A program made the translations under genes and the position numbers. From JAVHLK01 sp043806215 (lineage in GTDB: Bacteria > Desulfobacterota > Desulfomonilia > Desulfomonilales > Desulfomonilaceae), in NCBI GenBank assembly GCA_043806215.1, contig JAZDHD010000090.1, positions 1 through 59,609 of the forward strand: DNA of 59,609 nucleotides, written 5' to 3'. The notes beneath the pieces were generated by a model. The model was not told where the DNA came from. It saw only the letters and a program-made list of their open reading frames with translations, and made no database searches. Below are positions 1 to 9,656 of this stretch, piece after piece (the first letter of the stretch is position 1; each line of letters begins with the position of its first letter).

Positions 1-2
1 TC

Positions 3-1019
3 ATGAAGGAGCAGCTGGAAAAGCTCAGAGACAAGACCATCGAACTCATCGCAGGACTCTCCGATGAAAAGGCAGTGAATGAAGCCAAGACCAGGGTACT
101 GGGGAGAAAAGGAGAGTTGACGCGCTTCCTTCGAGGGCTCAAGGATCTTGATCCCGCGGAGCGGTCGGAAATAGGCCGGCTTGCCAATCTGATCAAGACC
201 GATCTGGAAGAGCGATTCGACCGCATGGAGGCCGTGATCCGCGAACGGACGGAGCAGGCCGGGTTGACGGCCGAATTTGTCGATGTCACGCTGCCCGGCA
301 GAAGGTTCCCCATTGGCCGGAGCCACATTCTCAACCGGGTCGCCGACGAGTTGATCGATGTTTTTGCCGGCCTGGGTTTTCAATTGGCCGAGGGACCGGA
401 AGTGGAACTCGATTACTACAATTTCGAGGCGCTCAACATTCCGAAGGATCATCCCGCCAGAGACATGCAGGACACGTTCTACTTTTCGGATAATGTGGTG
501 CTGCGCACCCATACGTCACCGGTGCAGATCAGGACCATGGAAAAGCGGCAACCCCCGGTGCGGGTGATTTGCCCAGGAAAGGTGTATCGGAGGGACGCGG
601 ATATTACTCACTCGCCCATGTTCATGCAGATCGAGGGGTTGTGGGTGGACCGCGGGATCTCGTTTGCCGATCTCAAGGGCATCCTCACCGCTCTGGTCCA
701 TGAGTACTTCGGCAAGGACGTTGGGCTGAGATTTCGGCCGAGCTTCTTCCCCTTCACCGAACCGTCCGCGGAAGTCGACATACAGTGCGTCATCTGCGGC
801 GGCCAAGGCTGCCGGACCTGTTCACAAACCGGATGGCTCGAAATCCTGGGTTCCGGCATGGTTGACCCGGAGCTCTACGGATTCGTGAATTACGATCCGG
901 ATGTCTACACGGGCTTTGCCTTCGGGATGGGAATTGAACGGGTGGCCATGCTGAAATACCGGATTCCGGACATCCGGTCCTTCTATGAGAACGACGTCCG
1001 GTTTCTCAACCAGTTCTGA
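3..1019 (+). CDS. pheS: Phenylalanine--tRNA ligase alpha subunit
   Basis: Catalytic subunit of the cytosolic alpha2-beta2 phenylalanyl-tRNA synthetase, which charges tRNA-Phe with phenylalanine using ATP. The 338 residues match the family's usual length. An N-terminal coiled-coil arm (about residues 1-90) binds tRNA. The class II core follows and ends in the characteristic segment FGMGIERVAMLKYR (about 307-320). Residues Cys262, 265, 270 and 273 form the small Cys-rich loop common in bacterial PheS. The ATG lies two bases into the window, so its ribosome binding site is outside and the start is taken from the alignment of the N-terminus. pheT follows after a 209-base gap. Confidence 0.97.
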   Translation: MKEQLEKLRDKTIELIAGLSDEKAVNEAKTRVLGRKGELTRFLRGLKDLDPAERSEIGRLANLIKTDLEERFDRMEAVIRERTEQAGLTAEFVDVTLPGRRFPIGRSHILNRVADELIDVFAGLGFQLAEGPEVELDYYNFEALNIPKDHPARDMQDTFYFSDNVVLRTHTSPVQIRTMEKRQPPVRVICPGKVYRRDADITHSPMFMQIEGLWVDRGISFADLKGILTALVHEYFGKDVGLRFRPSFFPFTEPSAEVDIQCVICGGQGCRTCSQTGWLEILGSGMVDPELYGFVNYDPDVYTGFAFGMGIERVAMLKYRIPDIRSFYENDVRFLNQF

Positions 1020-1228
1020 CGGCCGCTGCCCGCATCTGAAACTCGGAGACGGCCATGGCTTGGGGCCGGGCCGAGAGCCGTAACGAACCTTAGGGGCATG
1101 CCCCGGGCACCCACGCAGGGTGCCCCTACAAATCAGCACCGCAGGGCGGGCCATGCCCGCCGGCTCTCCTGCGGAGACCGGGGCCGCATGCCGGAGGTCC
1201 CTCACTATCACGGAAGGGGTGAAAAAAG
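1020..1228. repeat. pheS-pheT spacer with palindromic repeat
   Basis: The spacer between pheS and pheT is long for this operon. It contains an inverted repeat with arms TAGGGGCA (1091-1098) and TGCCCCTA (1121-1128) around a GC-rich centre, typical of a REP-like insertion. A pheT ribosome binding site (GGAAGGGG) lies just before the gene. No ORF is credible here. Confidence 0.6.
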
Positions 1229-3673
1229 ATGCTCGTCAGCTTCAACTGGCTGAAAGAGTTCGTGGAGATCGATCTAACTGCGGAAGAAACGGCCGACCTT
1301 CTCACCATGGGTGGGATCGAGGTGGAAGGGATAACCCGTGTCGGCGAGGGATTGGCCAAAATCCTTACCGCCCGCATAGAAGAGATAACTCCCCACCCCA
1401 AGTCCGACAAACTCAGTCTCACTCGGATCTCCCTGGGCGATAGGGAGGTCACCGTCGTGTGCGGTGCTCCGAACGTCCGGGTGGGACAAGTCGTGCCGTA
1501 TTCTCCACCCGGGGCGGTACTGCCCTCGGGAATGGAGATTAAGGAAGCAGAGATCAAAGGCGTTCTCTCGCCCGGAATGATCTGCTCCGAAAAGGAGTTG
1601 GGTCTGGGAGAGGACGCGTCGGGCATTCTCGTGCTCGGGAAAGAAACCCCGCCCGGTGTTCCCATTACCCGGGCCTATCCGCTGATCGAAGACTACATAC
1701 TGGAAACCTCGGTGACGCCGAACCGGGGGGACTGCCTTTCGATCCTGGGAACCGCCCGAGAGGTGGCCGCGCTTCTGGGACGGCCCTGGAAGGTGCCGGA
1801 GTTTACCATTGAGGAGAGCGCGGTCGGCGTGCACGAAAGGACGAGCGTCGAAGTCCGCGACCATGATCTGTGCCACCGGTACGTGGCACGGGTGGTGGAA
1901 GGGGTCGGTGTTGGTCCGTCTCCGTTGGACGTCCGTCTGAGGCTCGCCAGATCGGGTGTGAGGCCGATCTCCAATGTGGTCGATGCTACGAACCTGGTTC
2001 TCCTGGAGTGCGGTCAGCCGCTTCACGCGTTCGATTACGCGATATTGGACGGTGGAAGGATTGTCGTGCGTCGATGCGACCCCGGAGAGGTCTTCGTGAC
2101 GCTCGACGGTGTGGAACGCCGGCTGCCTCCTGATTCCCTCATGATCCAAGACGCGAAGAGGTCGGTGGGCCTTGCCGGGATTATGGGAGGATTGAACTCC
2201 GAGATCCGCGACGACACATCCACCGTGCTCATCGAAAGCGCCTGTTTCGAGAGATTCGGTATCCGGCGGACCTCCAAGGCACTCGGAATGTCTACCGAGG
2301 CGTCTTTCCGTTTCGAACGGGGAGTGGACCCTGAAGGAACCTTCTGGGCGGGCAACCGAGTGACGTATCTCATACACAAGCTTGCCGGAGGGAGCGTTTT
2401 GGCGGGTCAAATCGACATATACCCCAACCCGGTTCAAAGGCCGGCCGTGCCGGTGAACACGAAGAAGGCGGTGAGCCTGCTGGGCGTGGACCTGACTCCG
2501 CCTCAATGCGCCGGCTATCTCGAACGGCTCGGGGTGAAAGTGAACCCGCCGGCCGGACATGACGACACCCTGATGTGTATGCCCCCTTCCTGGAGATGGG
2601 ACCTGGACCGTGACGTGGACATGATCGAAGAAGTGGCCCGTATTCATGGATTTCAGAACATTCCCGTCTCGATGCCCGGGTACGTGTCCGCTCCGGACAG
2701 GACAAGGGAGAACCACAATCAGGTGAGGAACGTGGCCGGTCTGATGAATGCGGGCGGGTTCACCGAAATCGTGACCATGTCGTTCGGTTCCGATCAGTCT
2801 GCAGACGAGTTCCTGCCCGAGGAGCAAGGAGCCGGTCGCCTGGCGTTGCTCAATCCTCTGTCGGAAGATAACGCAGTGATGCGCACATCCCTCATACCGG
2901 GGCTCCTGTGGGCTCTCAAGAGGAACCTCAACTTCCGGTCCGAGGATCTGCGATTGTATGAGATCGGCAAGACGTTTCATCCGGTTCCGGGAGAGGAACT
3001 TCCCAAAGAGGAACTAAGACTGGCAGCTGCCGCAGTGGGGAAGCGGCGGGGATCGTCATGGCATTTTCAACGGGGTGAGATCGACATTTACGGCAAGGTC
3101 GACAAAGAGGCCGATCTGGACTTCTACGACATGAAGGGCGCGTTGGAGAACGTTCTGGACGGTTTCGGCGTATCCGAAGCTTCGTTTGTTCCGTCAAAGC
3201 TGCCGTTTCTGCATCCGGGCAAGTCTGCGGACGTGATCATAGAGGATCGGAATGTGGGGTTCCTGGGTGAATTGGCTCCCGGAAAGCTGAGGGAGCACGA
3301 GTTTGCAGGCAAGGTTCAGATCTTTCAAATTCTCCTGGAGCCTCTGCTTATTCAAACCCGCAAGGAAAGGGTTTTCCGTCCAGTTCCTCGTTACCCGTTT
3401 ATAGAGAGGGATTTGTCGTTAGTCGTTGAAAGAAATTGTTCAGGAGATAAGATTAAACGCTTGATTTCACGTTTGGGGCATGATATCATCGGCTCCGTTG
3501 TCCTATTTGATTTGTATAGAGGAGAATCGATTCCGGAAGGATACCAGAGTGTAGCATTCCGGATTCGATATCAGTCCGAAGATCGGACTCTGACCGACGA
3601 GGAGGTCCAGGAAGTCCATTCCCGTGTGGTGGAGGCTGTCGTTACCCAATTGGGCGCCGCACTGAGGGAATAG
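1229..3673 (+). CDS. pheT: Phenylalanine--tRNA ligase beta subunit
   Basis: Beta subunit of phenylalanyl-tRNA synthetase, 814 residues, the standard bacterial length. Domain order seen: an N-terminal OB-fold tRNA-binding domain (about 40-150), the B3/B4 editing region that hydrolyses mischarged Tyr-tRNA-Phe (about 215-390), the B5 DNA-binding-like domain (about 400-475), a catalytic-like core, and a C-terminal ferredoxin-fold anticodon-binding domain (about 720-812). The ATG follows GGAAGGGG at a suitable distance. A stretch of the last domain (about 3390-3530) is visibly richer in A and T than the rest of the gene. It pairs with pheS upstream; a MerR gene follows. Confidence 0.97.
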   Translation: MLVSFNWLKEFVEIDLTAEETADLLTMGGIEVEGITRVGEGLAKILTARIEEITPHPKSDKLSLTRISLGDREVTVVCGAPNVRVGQVVPYSPPGAVLPSGMEIKEAEIKGVLSPGMICSEKELGLGEDASGILVLGKETPPGVPITRAYPLIEDYILETSVTPNRGDCLSILGTAREVAALLGRPWKVPEFTIEESAVGVHERTSVEVRDHDLCHRYVARVVEGVGVGPSPLDVRLRLARSGVRPISNVVDATNLVLLECGQPLHAFDYAILDGGRIVVRRCDPGEVFVTLDGVERRLPPDSLMIQDAKRSVGLAGIMGGLNSEIRDDTSTVLIESACFERFGIRRTSKALGMSTEASFRFERGVDPEGTFWAGNRVTYLIHKLAGGSVLAGQIDIYPNPVQRPAVPVNTKKAVSLLGVDLTPPQCAGYLERLGVKVNPPAGHDDTLMCMPPSWRWDLDRDVDMIEEVARIHGFQNIPVSMPGYVSAPDRTRENHNQVRNVAGLMNAGGFTEIVTMSFGSDQSADEFLPEEQGAGRLALLNPLSEDNAVMRTSLIPGLLWALKRNLNFRSEDLRLYEIGKTFHPVPGEELPKEELRLAAAAVGKRRGSSWHFQRGEIDIYGKVDKEADLDFYDMKGALENVLDGFGVSEASFVPSKLPFLHPGKSADVIIEDRNVGFLGELAPGKLREHEFAGKVQIFQILLEPLLIQTRKERVFRPVPRYPFIERDLSLVVERNCSGDKIKRLISRLGHDIIGSVVLFDLYRGESIPEGYQSVAFRIRYQSEDRTLTDEEVQEVHSRVVEAVVTQLGAALRE

Positions 3674-3779
3674 GGACGACTCGGGGAATTCGCGTACCGG
3701 GCGGATGAACTGAGTCTTGTGATCCTGGCGACCTCCGAATCATGTCGGATTGATTCTGATTTGGAGGGGTGGTCAAGAT

Positions 3780-4214
3780 ATGGCGATCGCAATTCCAGAG
3801 AAGCAATATTTCAAGATCGGTGAAGTCAGTGAAATCCTTGACGTCGAGCCTTATGTTCTCCGGTATTGGGAGTCGGAATTCAAGATTCTCAAGCCGACTC
3901 GAACGAGGGCCCGGCAGCGCCTTTATCACAAAAAGGATCTGGAACTGCTTCTGGAAATCAAGCATCTCCTGTACGACGAGAAATTCACTATCGCCGGCGC
4001 CAAGAAACGTCTTCAGGAGATGAAAAAGCAGAACACAGCCGAAAAAAGGGCGAAGAAAGCCGTCAAGTCGGTCAAAAGAGAAGAGGATTTTGAAGCTCTT
4101 GAGGACGAAAAGACCGAGAATGATGCGCCTGTGGATGCAAGTTCCGATTATAAAGACATACTGCTTGACATCAAGAAAGAGCTGAAAGAGCTGAGGGCCA
4201 TTCTCGAAGGGTAG
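3780..4214 (+). CDS. MerR-family transcriptional regulator
   Basis: Probable DNA-binding protein of 144 residues. An N-terminal MerR-type winged helix starts at KQYFKIGEVSEILDVEPYVL and continues with the Arg-rich RYWESEF and RLYHKKDLELLLEIK segments. A Lys/Glu-rich, probably coiled-coil C-terminus follows and ends in a short helical tail. No metal-binding Cys is present, so a heavy-metal sensor is unlikely. The ATG at 3780 is preceded by GGAGGGG; upstream in-frame codons are less plausible. A MerR gene directly after pheST is a recurrent arrangement in proteobacteria. Its target and signal cannot be read from the sequence. Confidence 0.85.
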   Translation: MAIAIPEKQYFKIGEVSEILDVEPYVLRYWESEFKILKPTRTRARQRLYHKKDLELLLEIKHLLYDEKFTIAGAKKRLQEMKKQNTAEKRAKKAVKSVKREEDFEALEDEKTENDAPVDASSDYKDILLDIKKELKELRAILEG

Positions 4215-4960
4215 GAGTTCGCCCGGTTCCCGTAAGGCCGGCGGGGTCGGTCGCGGCCCCGGTTTGGCCCGGTCGGTCGGAACCTCCGACCCTCCGGGCA
4301 TCGCCTGCCGTGTGGACAATCCGAAGTGGCCGCTGGAGCTTGATGCCGGCATCTTGAATTTCCCGCCGGCGAATCTCACCCGAACACTCGTTCGATTCCT
4401 ACCCTGAAGAAGACCTAGTGCTCGTCGGCGTAGATACGGTCGCATTACCTGAGCCGTCATCCAGGCGCAGGCCCATAGGCGCTAAACTTAAGCCTGTTGG
4501 TCGGCTTGGACTTGGGTTCATTCATAACGTCCCGAAGGGACACCGGAATACTCTCCATTGTGAATGCGTCCACGTGCGCCGTCCCTTCGGGACGGAAATC
4601 CTGTTCGCTTTATCCCCTTCTTCCTAAGCGTTTTATGGCGTAAATACGGTGGCACATTCTGGTCCTGTTACCGAGTCTGAGAACTGGAACCAGAGCGTTC
4701 CGCACACGGAGGCCCGGGCTACGGTAGGGGCGGACCTATGTGTCCGCCCGCATTTGGGCGCACACGCAGGTGCGCCCAAATCCCGCGGGACGCGGGATGG
4801 GACGGGCGTCCCTGCCCGTCTCCACGGCGAAGGCCGGGGTCCAGAAAAAGAAGACTGGATCCCGGCCTTCGCCGGGACGACGGGTGAGCCTCTGTGCTGG
4901 TCTCGGCCTCGCTAATGCTGGGAATCCGCGGCCGTATTTGAGCCTCGGAGCACGTAGTCT
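4215..4960. repeat. Intergenic region with dispersed repeats
   Basis: No credible gene in about 750 bases. A repeat end like the 13.7 and 17.4 kb elements occurs at 4414-4443, and a full element with inverted ends appears to span 4624-4957. Inside it are palindromes built on GGACGGGCGTCCCTGCCCGTC and CCCGGCCTTCGCCGGG. About 120 bases (4711-4830) recur nearly unchanged at 32371-32480. An inverted pair around CCCGAAGGGA / TCCCTTCGGG lies at about 4533-4600. The right end of the element stops 4 bases short of the rarA stop codon. Confidence 0.7.
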
Positions 4961-6271
4961 TCATTCTTCCTTTTCCCACTTCTCCAGCGTCTCCTTGATG
5001 GTCTTTTCGTAACCTCTGTCGGTCGGCGAGTAAAAGCGTTTCCCGAGCAACTCGTCGGGCAGGTGTTGTTGATCCGTCACTGCATCGGGATAGTCGTGCG
5101 CGTACTTGTACCCCTTGCCGTATCCCAGCCCTTTCATGAAGCGTGTGGGCGCGTTGCGTAGGTGCAAGGGAACCGGCAGATGGCCGGACCGCGCGATCTC
5201 TTCCTTTATGGCGATGTACGCGGCTTCCAGTGAATTTGACTTAGGAGACACCGCCAGGAAGACCGCGGCCTGACACAAAGCCAACGCGCATTCGGGCATG
5301 CCGATGTACCGGCAGGCCTGAAAGGCTGCCACGGCCTGCTCCAACGCGCGGGGAGAGGCCAGTCCCACATCCTCACTGGCAAAGCGTACGAGGCGCCGGG
5401 CAATGTAGACCGGATCCTCCCCGCCCTCCAACATCCGCCCCATCCAGTAGAGCCCGGCATGGGGATCGCTGTCCCGCAACGACTTGTGCAGTGCACTGAT
5501 GAGATTGAAGTGCTCTTCCCCGGTCTTGTCGTAAAGGAGGTTACGCTGCTGAACGGCCTCATGAACGATTTCGGGCGGTATCTCCCCGACTCCTCTCCGG
5601 CGGGCCTCAAATGCCGCGACCTCCAATATATTGAGCGCGGTCCGTGCATCTCCCCCTGCCAGGGACACTATGAGATGGTCGGCATTGCCGCTGAATTCAA
5701 GACCCAGTTCACCCAAGCCGCGTTCCTTGTCTGTGAGGGCATGGAGCAGAATCGTCTTAAGAGCCTCGGTTGGAAGAGCTTGCAACACGAAGACTCTCAG
5801 CCTGGAGAGAAGAGCCGAGTTCACCTCGAAACTCGGGTTTTCCGTGGTGGCCCCTATGAGGACCAGGGTGCCGTCCTCGACATGCGGGAGTAGGTAGTCC
5901 TGCTGAGACTTGTTGAAGCGGTGGATTTCATCCAGGAACAGGATTGTCCTCCTGCCCAGGAACTTGGCATCATCCCGGGCCTTCTTGGCCACATCCCGTA
6001 TTTCTTTCACTCCCGCCGTCACTGCGGAATAAGGAACGAAATTGGAACGGGATTTCCGAGCGATGATCTGAGCAATGGTAGTCTTCCCCGTTCCGGGAGG
6101 ACCCCAGAAAAGCATGGAGAATATCCTGTCTTCTTCGATTGCGCGGCGGAGAATCTTCCCGGACCCGAGGAGCGATTCCTGTCCCAACACCGCGTCAAGG
6201 CTTTCAGGTCTCATCCTGTCGGCCAGCGGTCTGTCCGAGGACGCCTCCATTGCTCTGTCAAAGAGGTCCAT
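4961..6271 (-). CDS. rarA: Replication-associated recombination protein A (AAA+ ATPase)
   Basis: RarA/MgsA-type AAA+ ATPase, a clamp-loader-like protein that acts at stalled replication forks. In 436 residues it shows Walker A GPPGTGKT (57-64), Walker B LFLDEIH (111-117), the sensor segment GATTENPSFEVNSALLSR and the C-terminal RarA tetramerisation domain (GLYWMGRMLEGGEDPVYIARRL). Length and motif order match the family. It is transcribed divergently from nadK. Its 3' end nearly touches the repeat element that fills 4624-4957. Confidence 0.95.
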   Translation of the reverse strand: MDLFDRAMEASSDRPLADRMRPESLDAVLGQESLLGSGKILRRAIEEDRIFSMLFWGPPGTGKTTIAQIIARKSRSNFVPYSAVTAGVKEIRDVAKKARDDAKFLGRRTILFLDEIHRFNKSQQDYLLPHVEDGTLVLIGATTENPSFEVNSALLSRLRVFVLQALPTEALKTILLHALTDKERGLGELGLEFSGNADHLIVSLAGGDARTALNILEVAAFEARRRGVGEIPPEIVHEAVQQRNLLYDKTGEEHFNLISALHKSLRDSDPHAGLYWMGRMLEGGEDPVYIARRLVRFASEDVGLASPRALEQAVAAFQACRYIGMPECALALCQAAVFLAVSPKSNSLEAAYIAIKEEIARSGHLPVPLHLRNAPTRFMKGLGYGKGYKYAHDYPDAVTDQQHLPDELLGKRFYSPTDRGYEKTIKETLEKWEKEE

Positions 6272-6434
6272 CGTCGCACCTTCGATCCTTGTACGGGACC
6301 CTACCCCAATCTCTCCGTCCGGGCAAGGCGCTTAAGACCCGGTTTCGACGCATTCCCCTATTTTCATGGATTTCTTACCTCATTCGTGGTACTCAATCAC
6401 TTTACACCACGCGATGTGAAGAACCGAGGCAGGA

Positions 6435-7268
6435 ATGCAACGCATCGGACTTGTCCTGAAACGATCTGAAGAAAAAGCCTTGACGCTGGGAAAAGAGATC
6501 AGCCGGTTTCTGACGGAGTACGGCAAGGATGTCCTGCTCGAGACTTCCTGCGGCGATCTCGCGGCGGACTGGAATGCCTCGACGGCTGAGAGAATCTCCG
6601 ACGAATCGGATCTCCTGGTTGTTTTGGGCGGCGACGGCACCTTGCTGAGGGCCGCTTCGCTCCTCAACTGCAAATCTACTCCGGTGCTCGGAGTAAACCT
6701 CGGGAGGGTGGGTTTCATTGCCGAGATCTCTCCAAACGAGGCGATCCCGGAACTGAACTCCGTTTTGGAAGGCACCTGTGTCTTCGAGAAAAGGATGCTG
6801 CTCCAGGTGACCCTTCCCGATGGGACAACGACCAAAGTTCTCAACGATGCGGTGATCCATTGGGGCGGTATTGCCCGCATCATCGACCTGGGGATCAGAG
6901 TCGGCAAGGCCCGGGAGATTGACCTGCGGGCCGACGGACTCATCGTCGCCACTCCAATCGGCTCGAGCGCATACTCATATGCCGCCCACGGGCCGCTGGT
7001 TCACCCGGACATGGATGCGGTTCTGTTGACGCCGATTTGCCCTTACTGGGGTCTCAAGAGGCCTCTCCTGTTGCCCCCCGAGGTCGAGACCGAGCTCGTC
7101 CTCAAGAAGGGTGAAGAGTTGATGCTCACCCTGGACGGACGCACCACCGTTCCGCTTCACGAAGGAAACAGCATACGTGTGATGCGGGCCCCCTTGCCGT
7201 TCGTTATCGTGAAATCCAGGAGCCGGGATTATTTCGACGTCCTCAAGGAAAAATTGGGGTTGCTCTGA
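6435..7268 (+). CDS. nadK: NAD kinase
   Basis: Phosphorylates NAD to NADP in the cytosol. The 277-residue protein carries the NAD-kinase signature GGDGT at 65-69 within VVLGGDGTLLRAASLL, the LNDAVIHWGG segment and the conserved GSSAYSYAAHGPLVHPDM region. The ATG follows GAGGCAGG. The family commonly reads NE where this protein has ND (LNDAVIH), a conservative change. It lies upstream of recN, a pairing frequent in bacteria, but a 256-base spacer with repeats separates the two. Confidence 0.95.
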   Translation: MQRIGLVLKRSEEKALTLGKEISRFLTEYGKDVLLETSCGDLAADWNASTAERISDESDLLVVLGGDGTLLRAASLLNCKSTPVLGVNLGRVGFIAEISPNEAIPELNSVLEGTCVFEKRMLLQVTLPDGTTTKVLNDAVIHWGGIARIIDLGIRVGKAREIDLRADGLIVATPIGSSAYSYAAHGPLVHPDMDAVLLTPICPYWGLKRPLLLPPEVETELVLKKGEELMLTLDGRTTVPLHEGNSIRVMRAPLPFVIVKSRSRDYFDVLKEKLGLL

Positions 7269-7524
7269 GGCTGCTTTCGCCGGACCTACCGACCACCGGC
7301 CTCCACCGGCTACTACAAGGGACTTGGGTGATGCCGTGACCGGCAGGATGCCGGTCCTACTGCCGGCGTGATAACGGCCACGGTTGACCGGACGTCGGTC
7401 CTGCTGAATGACTCGGCGTTTTTTGTCCATGGCCCTTGAAAATTCCCGCTCTAAAGAATATGGTCATGTCCATGTCCGAACGAGAAGGACCTCGATCTAG
7501 AAAAGGCATGGCTATGATGCGGTT
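7269..7524. repeat. nadK-recN spacer with short palindromes
   Basis: Contains GACCGGCAGGATGCCGGTC, a palindromic module found again near 32287, and related GC-rich palindromes. The last 60 bases are AT-richer. No promoter is clear enough to call and no gene is seen. Confidence 0.5.
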
Positions 7525-9204
7525 ATGCTCAGGTACTTGAAAATATCACATCTCGCCATTATCGATAAGGTCGAAGTGGAATTCGGCGAGGGGTTTAACG
7601 TCTTGACGGGGGAGACGGGCGCAGGGAAGTCTATACTTATCGGAGCCCTGGATTTGTTGCTGGGGGCCCGTGCAAGCGCGGACATGATACGCACCGGTGA
7701 AGACGAGGCGACTGTGGAAGGGCAATTCGAAATTCCGGACCCGAGTCTGCTCCCAAGGGATCTCGAGTGCTCCGGTGATTTTTCCGGCGAAGTCATTCTG
7801 TCCCGCAAGATTCTCGTAAACGGCCGCTCCAGGTGCTCCGTAAACGGTAACCTGGCGACCTTGGCCATGCTTCAGACCGTCGGGCGTTCCCTGGTAAGCA
7901 TCTTCGGCCAGCATGAGCACTACACGTTGTTGGACTCGGACGAGCATGTGGAGATCCTCGACCGGTTCGGAGGTCTGGAGGCTTCACGCACCAACACGTC
8001 GCTGGCCTTTCACGCATGGTCTGCGGCACGGCGGGACCTTGCCGGTGCAATCGCCAAACTTGAGGGACTCGAGAAAAAGGGCGAGGAGAGCGCAGCTGCC
8101 ATTGAAGAACTGACCGGCGCTCAGTTGAAACCCGATGAAGAGGACCGGCTTGTCGAGGAGAGGGACACGTTGAGAAACGCCGTCCGAATCCGTGAGAAGG
8201 CCTTTGAGGCGTACCAGGCTCTGTACTCCAAGTCGGGCAGCTTGATGGAAGGTTTCGTAGACGTCCGGAAGGCTCTGGATTATTTGGCCTCGGTGAGTCC
8301 AAAATTCACGCCCCTGAGAGACAATCTGGAGGACGCGGTCTATCGCATCGAGGATGTCGCGCTGGACCTGAGAAAGATCGGCGAAACGCTCCACGCCGAT
8401 CCCGCCCGCCTCGAGGCCATCGAGGAACGGTTGGCCCTGATCAGACGGCTGAAAAAGAAGTACGCCGCGGATGTGAAGGGCCTGTTACACCTGCTTGAAA
8501 GCAAGGCCGCGGAAGCCGACGGGATCCTGGACGCTCGGGCTGCAATAAAGAAGCTCAGGGCCGATCTGGAGGAAAAGCGTAAGGCGTACTTCCATGCTGC
8601 GGGAAAACTCTCGGAGGACAGACGGCAGGCGGCGGTGAAGCTTGAAGCGGCCATGAAGCGCGAACTCAAGGACCTGGCCATGCCCAACGCTTCTTTTGAG
8701 GTGTCGTTTCAAGATGTTGGGGAAGACAAGCAAGCCGCGCTCGGTTTGGAAAAGATCGAATTCCATCTCTCGTCCAATCCCGGCGAAGCCGCGAGACCGC
8801 TTGCCCGCATCGCGTCCGGAGGAGAGCTGTCAAGGATAATGCTCGCTCTGAAGGCTCTCCAAACGGATGACGGAGCGAATTCCACGGTGATTTTCGATGA
8901 AGTGGACGCGGGAATCGGCGGGCACACGGCCTTTGCAGTGGGGACCAGGCTGGCGCGGGTCGCCAAACGTCAGCAAGTCTTGTGCATCACGCATCTGCAT
9001 CAGATAGCGGCCTTGGCCGACAATCACTTATCGGTGCTCAAACAAGTCCGGAAAGGCCGCACGCATATCAGAGTCCGTACTCTGAACCGGGAGCAACGAG
9101 TTGAAGAACTCGGCAGAATGCTGGGTGCCTCCCCGGCTTCGGAAGCCGTGCGCGAACACGTGACGCGCCTGATGGATCAAAACATGGCTGAGGTTTCAGG
9201 TTGA
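7525..9204 (+). CDS. recN: DNA repair protein RecN
   Basis: SMC-like ATPase of double-strand break repair. The 559 residues contain Walker A GETGAGKS (29-36), a long coiled-coil middle region (about 170-370), the ABC signature SGGELSR and Walker B IFDEVDAGIGG (Asp458), followed by the H-loop region VLCITHLHQIAALAD. Length matches RecN. The stop overlaps the start of the downstream acetyltransferase by four bases (TTGA), indicating translational coupling. Confidence 0.95.
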   Translation: MLRYLKISHLAIIDKVEVEFGEGFNVLTGETGAGKSILIGALDLLLGARASADMIRTGEDEATVEGQFEIPDPSLLPRDLECSGDFSGEVILSRKILVNGRSRCSVNGNLATLAMLQTVGRSLVSIFGQHEHYTLLDSDEHVEILDRFGGLEASRTNTSLAFHAWSAARRDLAGAIAKLEGLEKKGEESAAAIEELTGAQLKPDEEDRLVEERDTLRNAVRIREKAFEAYQALYSKSGSLMEGFVDVRKALDYLASVSPKFTPLRDNLEDAVYRIEDVALDLRKIGETLHADPARLEAIEERLALIRRLKKKYAADVKGLLHLLESKAAEADGILDARAAIKKLRADLEEKRKAYFHAAGKLSEDRRQAAVKLEAAMKRELKDLAMPNASFEVSFQDVGEDKQAALGLEKIEFHLSSNPGEAARPLARIASGGELSRIMLALKALQTDDGANSTVIFDEVDAGIGGHTAFAVGTRLARVAKRQQVLCITHLHQIAALADNHLSVLKQVRKGRTHIRVRTLNREQRVEELGRMLGASPASEAVREHVTRLMDQNMAEVSG

Positions 9205-9656
9205 TACGCAAAGCGACCCCGCGGGACATCAAAGCCGTTCACAGTCTGATCGCCGAACAGGCAAAAGACGGTCACATATTGGCGCGCCCCATAAGTGAAC
9301 TCTACGGCCAGGTCCGGGACTTCCTCGTCTGGACTGATGACGATTCCGGGAAGATCATCGGTTGCGGATCGCTCGAAGTAGTGTGGGAAGATCTGGCGGA
9401 AATACGTTCACTGGCGGTGACCGGCCCTTTGCAGAGGCAAGGAATGGGAACCCGGCTGGCCGAGGCTCTTCTGCGGGATGCGAGGGAGATGGAAATTGCA
9501 AAGGTCTTTGTTTTGACCTACCGGGTCACCTTCTTTGAGAGACTCGGATTCACTCAGATGGATAAGAGCCACCTTCCGCACAAGATCTGGGCCGACTGCA
9601 TACGGTGTACAAAGTTCCCGGAATGCGATGAAACCGCCCTCGTCAGGAGCCCGTGA
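9201..9656 (+). CDS. GNAT N-acetyltransferase, short ArgA-like
   Basis: GNAT-fold protein of 151 residues. The acetyl-CoA binding segment is VTGPLQRQGMGTRLAEALL (about 73-91), preceded by EIRSLAV. The C-terminus FFERLGF followed by LPHKIWADCIRCTKFPECDE resembles the short amino-acid N-acetyltransferases that act as N-acetylglutamate synthase in many deltaproteobacteria. Arginine biosynthesis step one is therefore the likeliest role, but acceptor specificity is not provable here. The TTG start at 9201 overlaps the recN stop and is the only start that keeps the first GNAT strand. Confidence 0.8.
   Translation: MIRKATPRDIKAVHSLIAEQAKDGHILARPISELYGQVRDFLVWTDDDSGKIIGCGSLEVVWEDLAEIRSLAVTGPLQRQGMGTRLAEALLRDAREMEIAKVFVLTYRVTFFERLGFTQMDKSHLPHKIWADCIRCTKFPECDETALVRSP

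Noticed and set aside
1274..2980. Long open frame antisense to pheT (568 codons)
   Set aside because: It is the shadow of the GC-rich pheT frame; composition is His/Arg-rich without domain signals, and there is no ribosome binding site.
4649..5012. Several ORFs of 86-90 codons reading PSPGRR/SPAKAGVQ-like peptides
   Set aside because: These are translations of dispersed palindromic repeats and recur wherever the repeat does.
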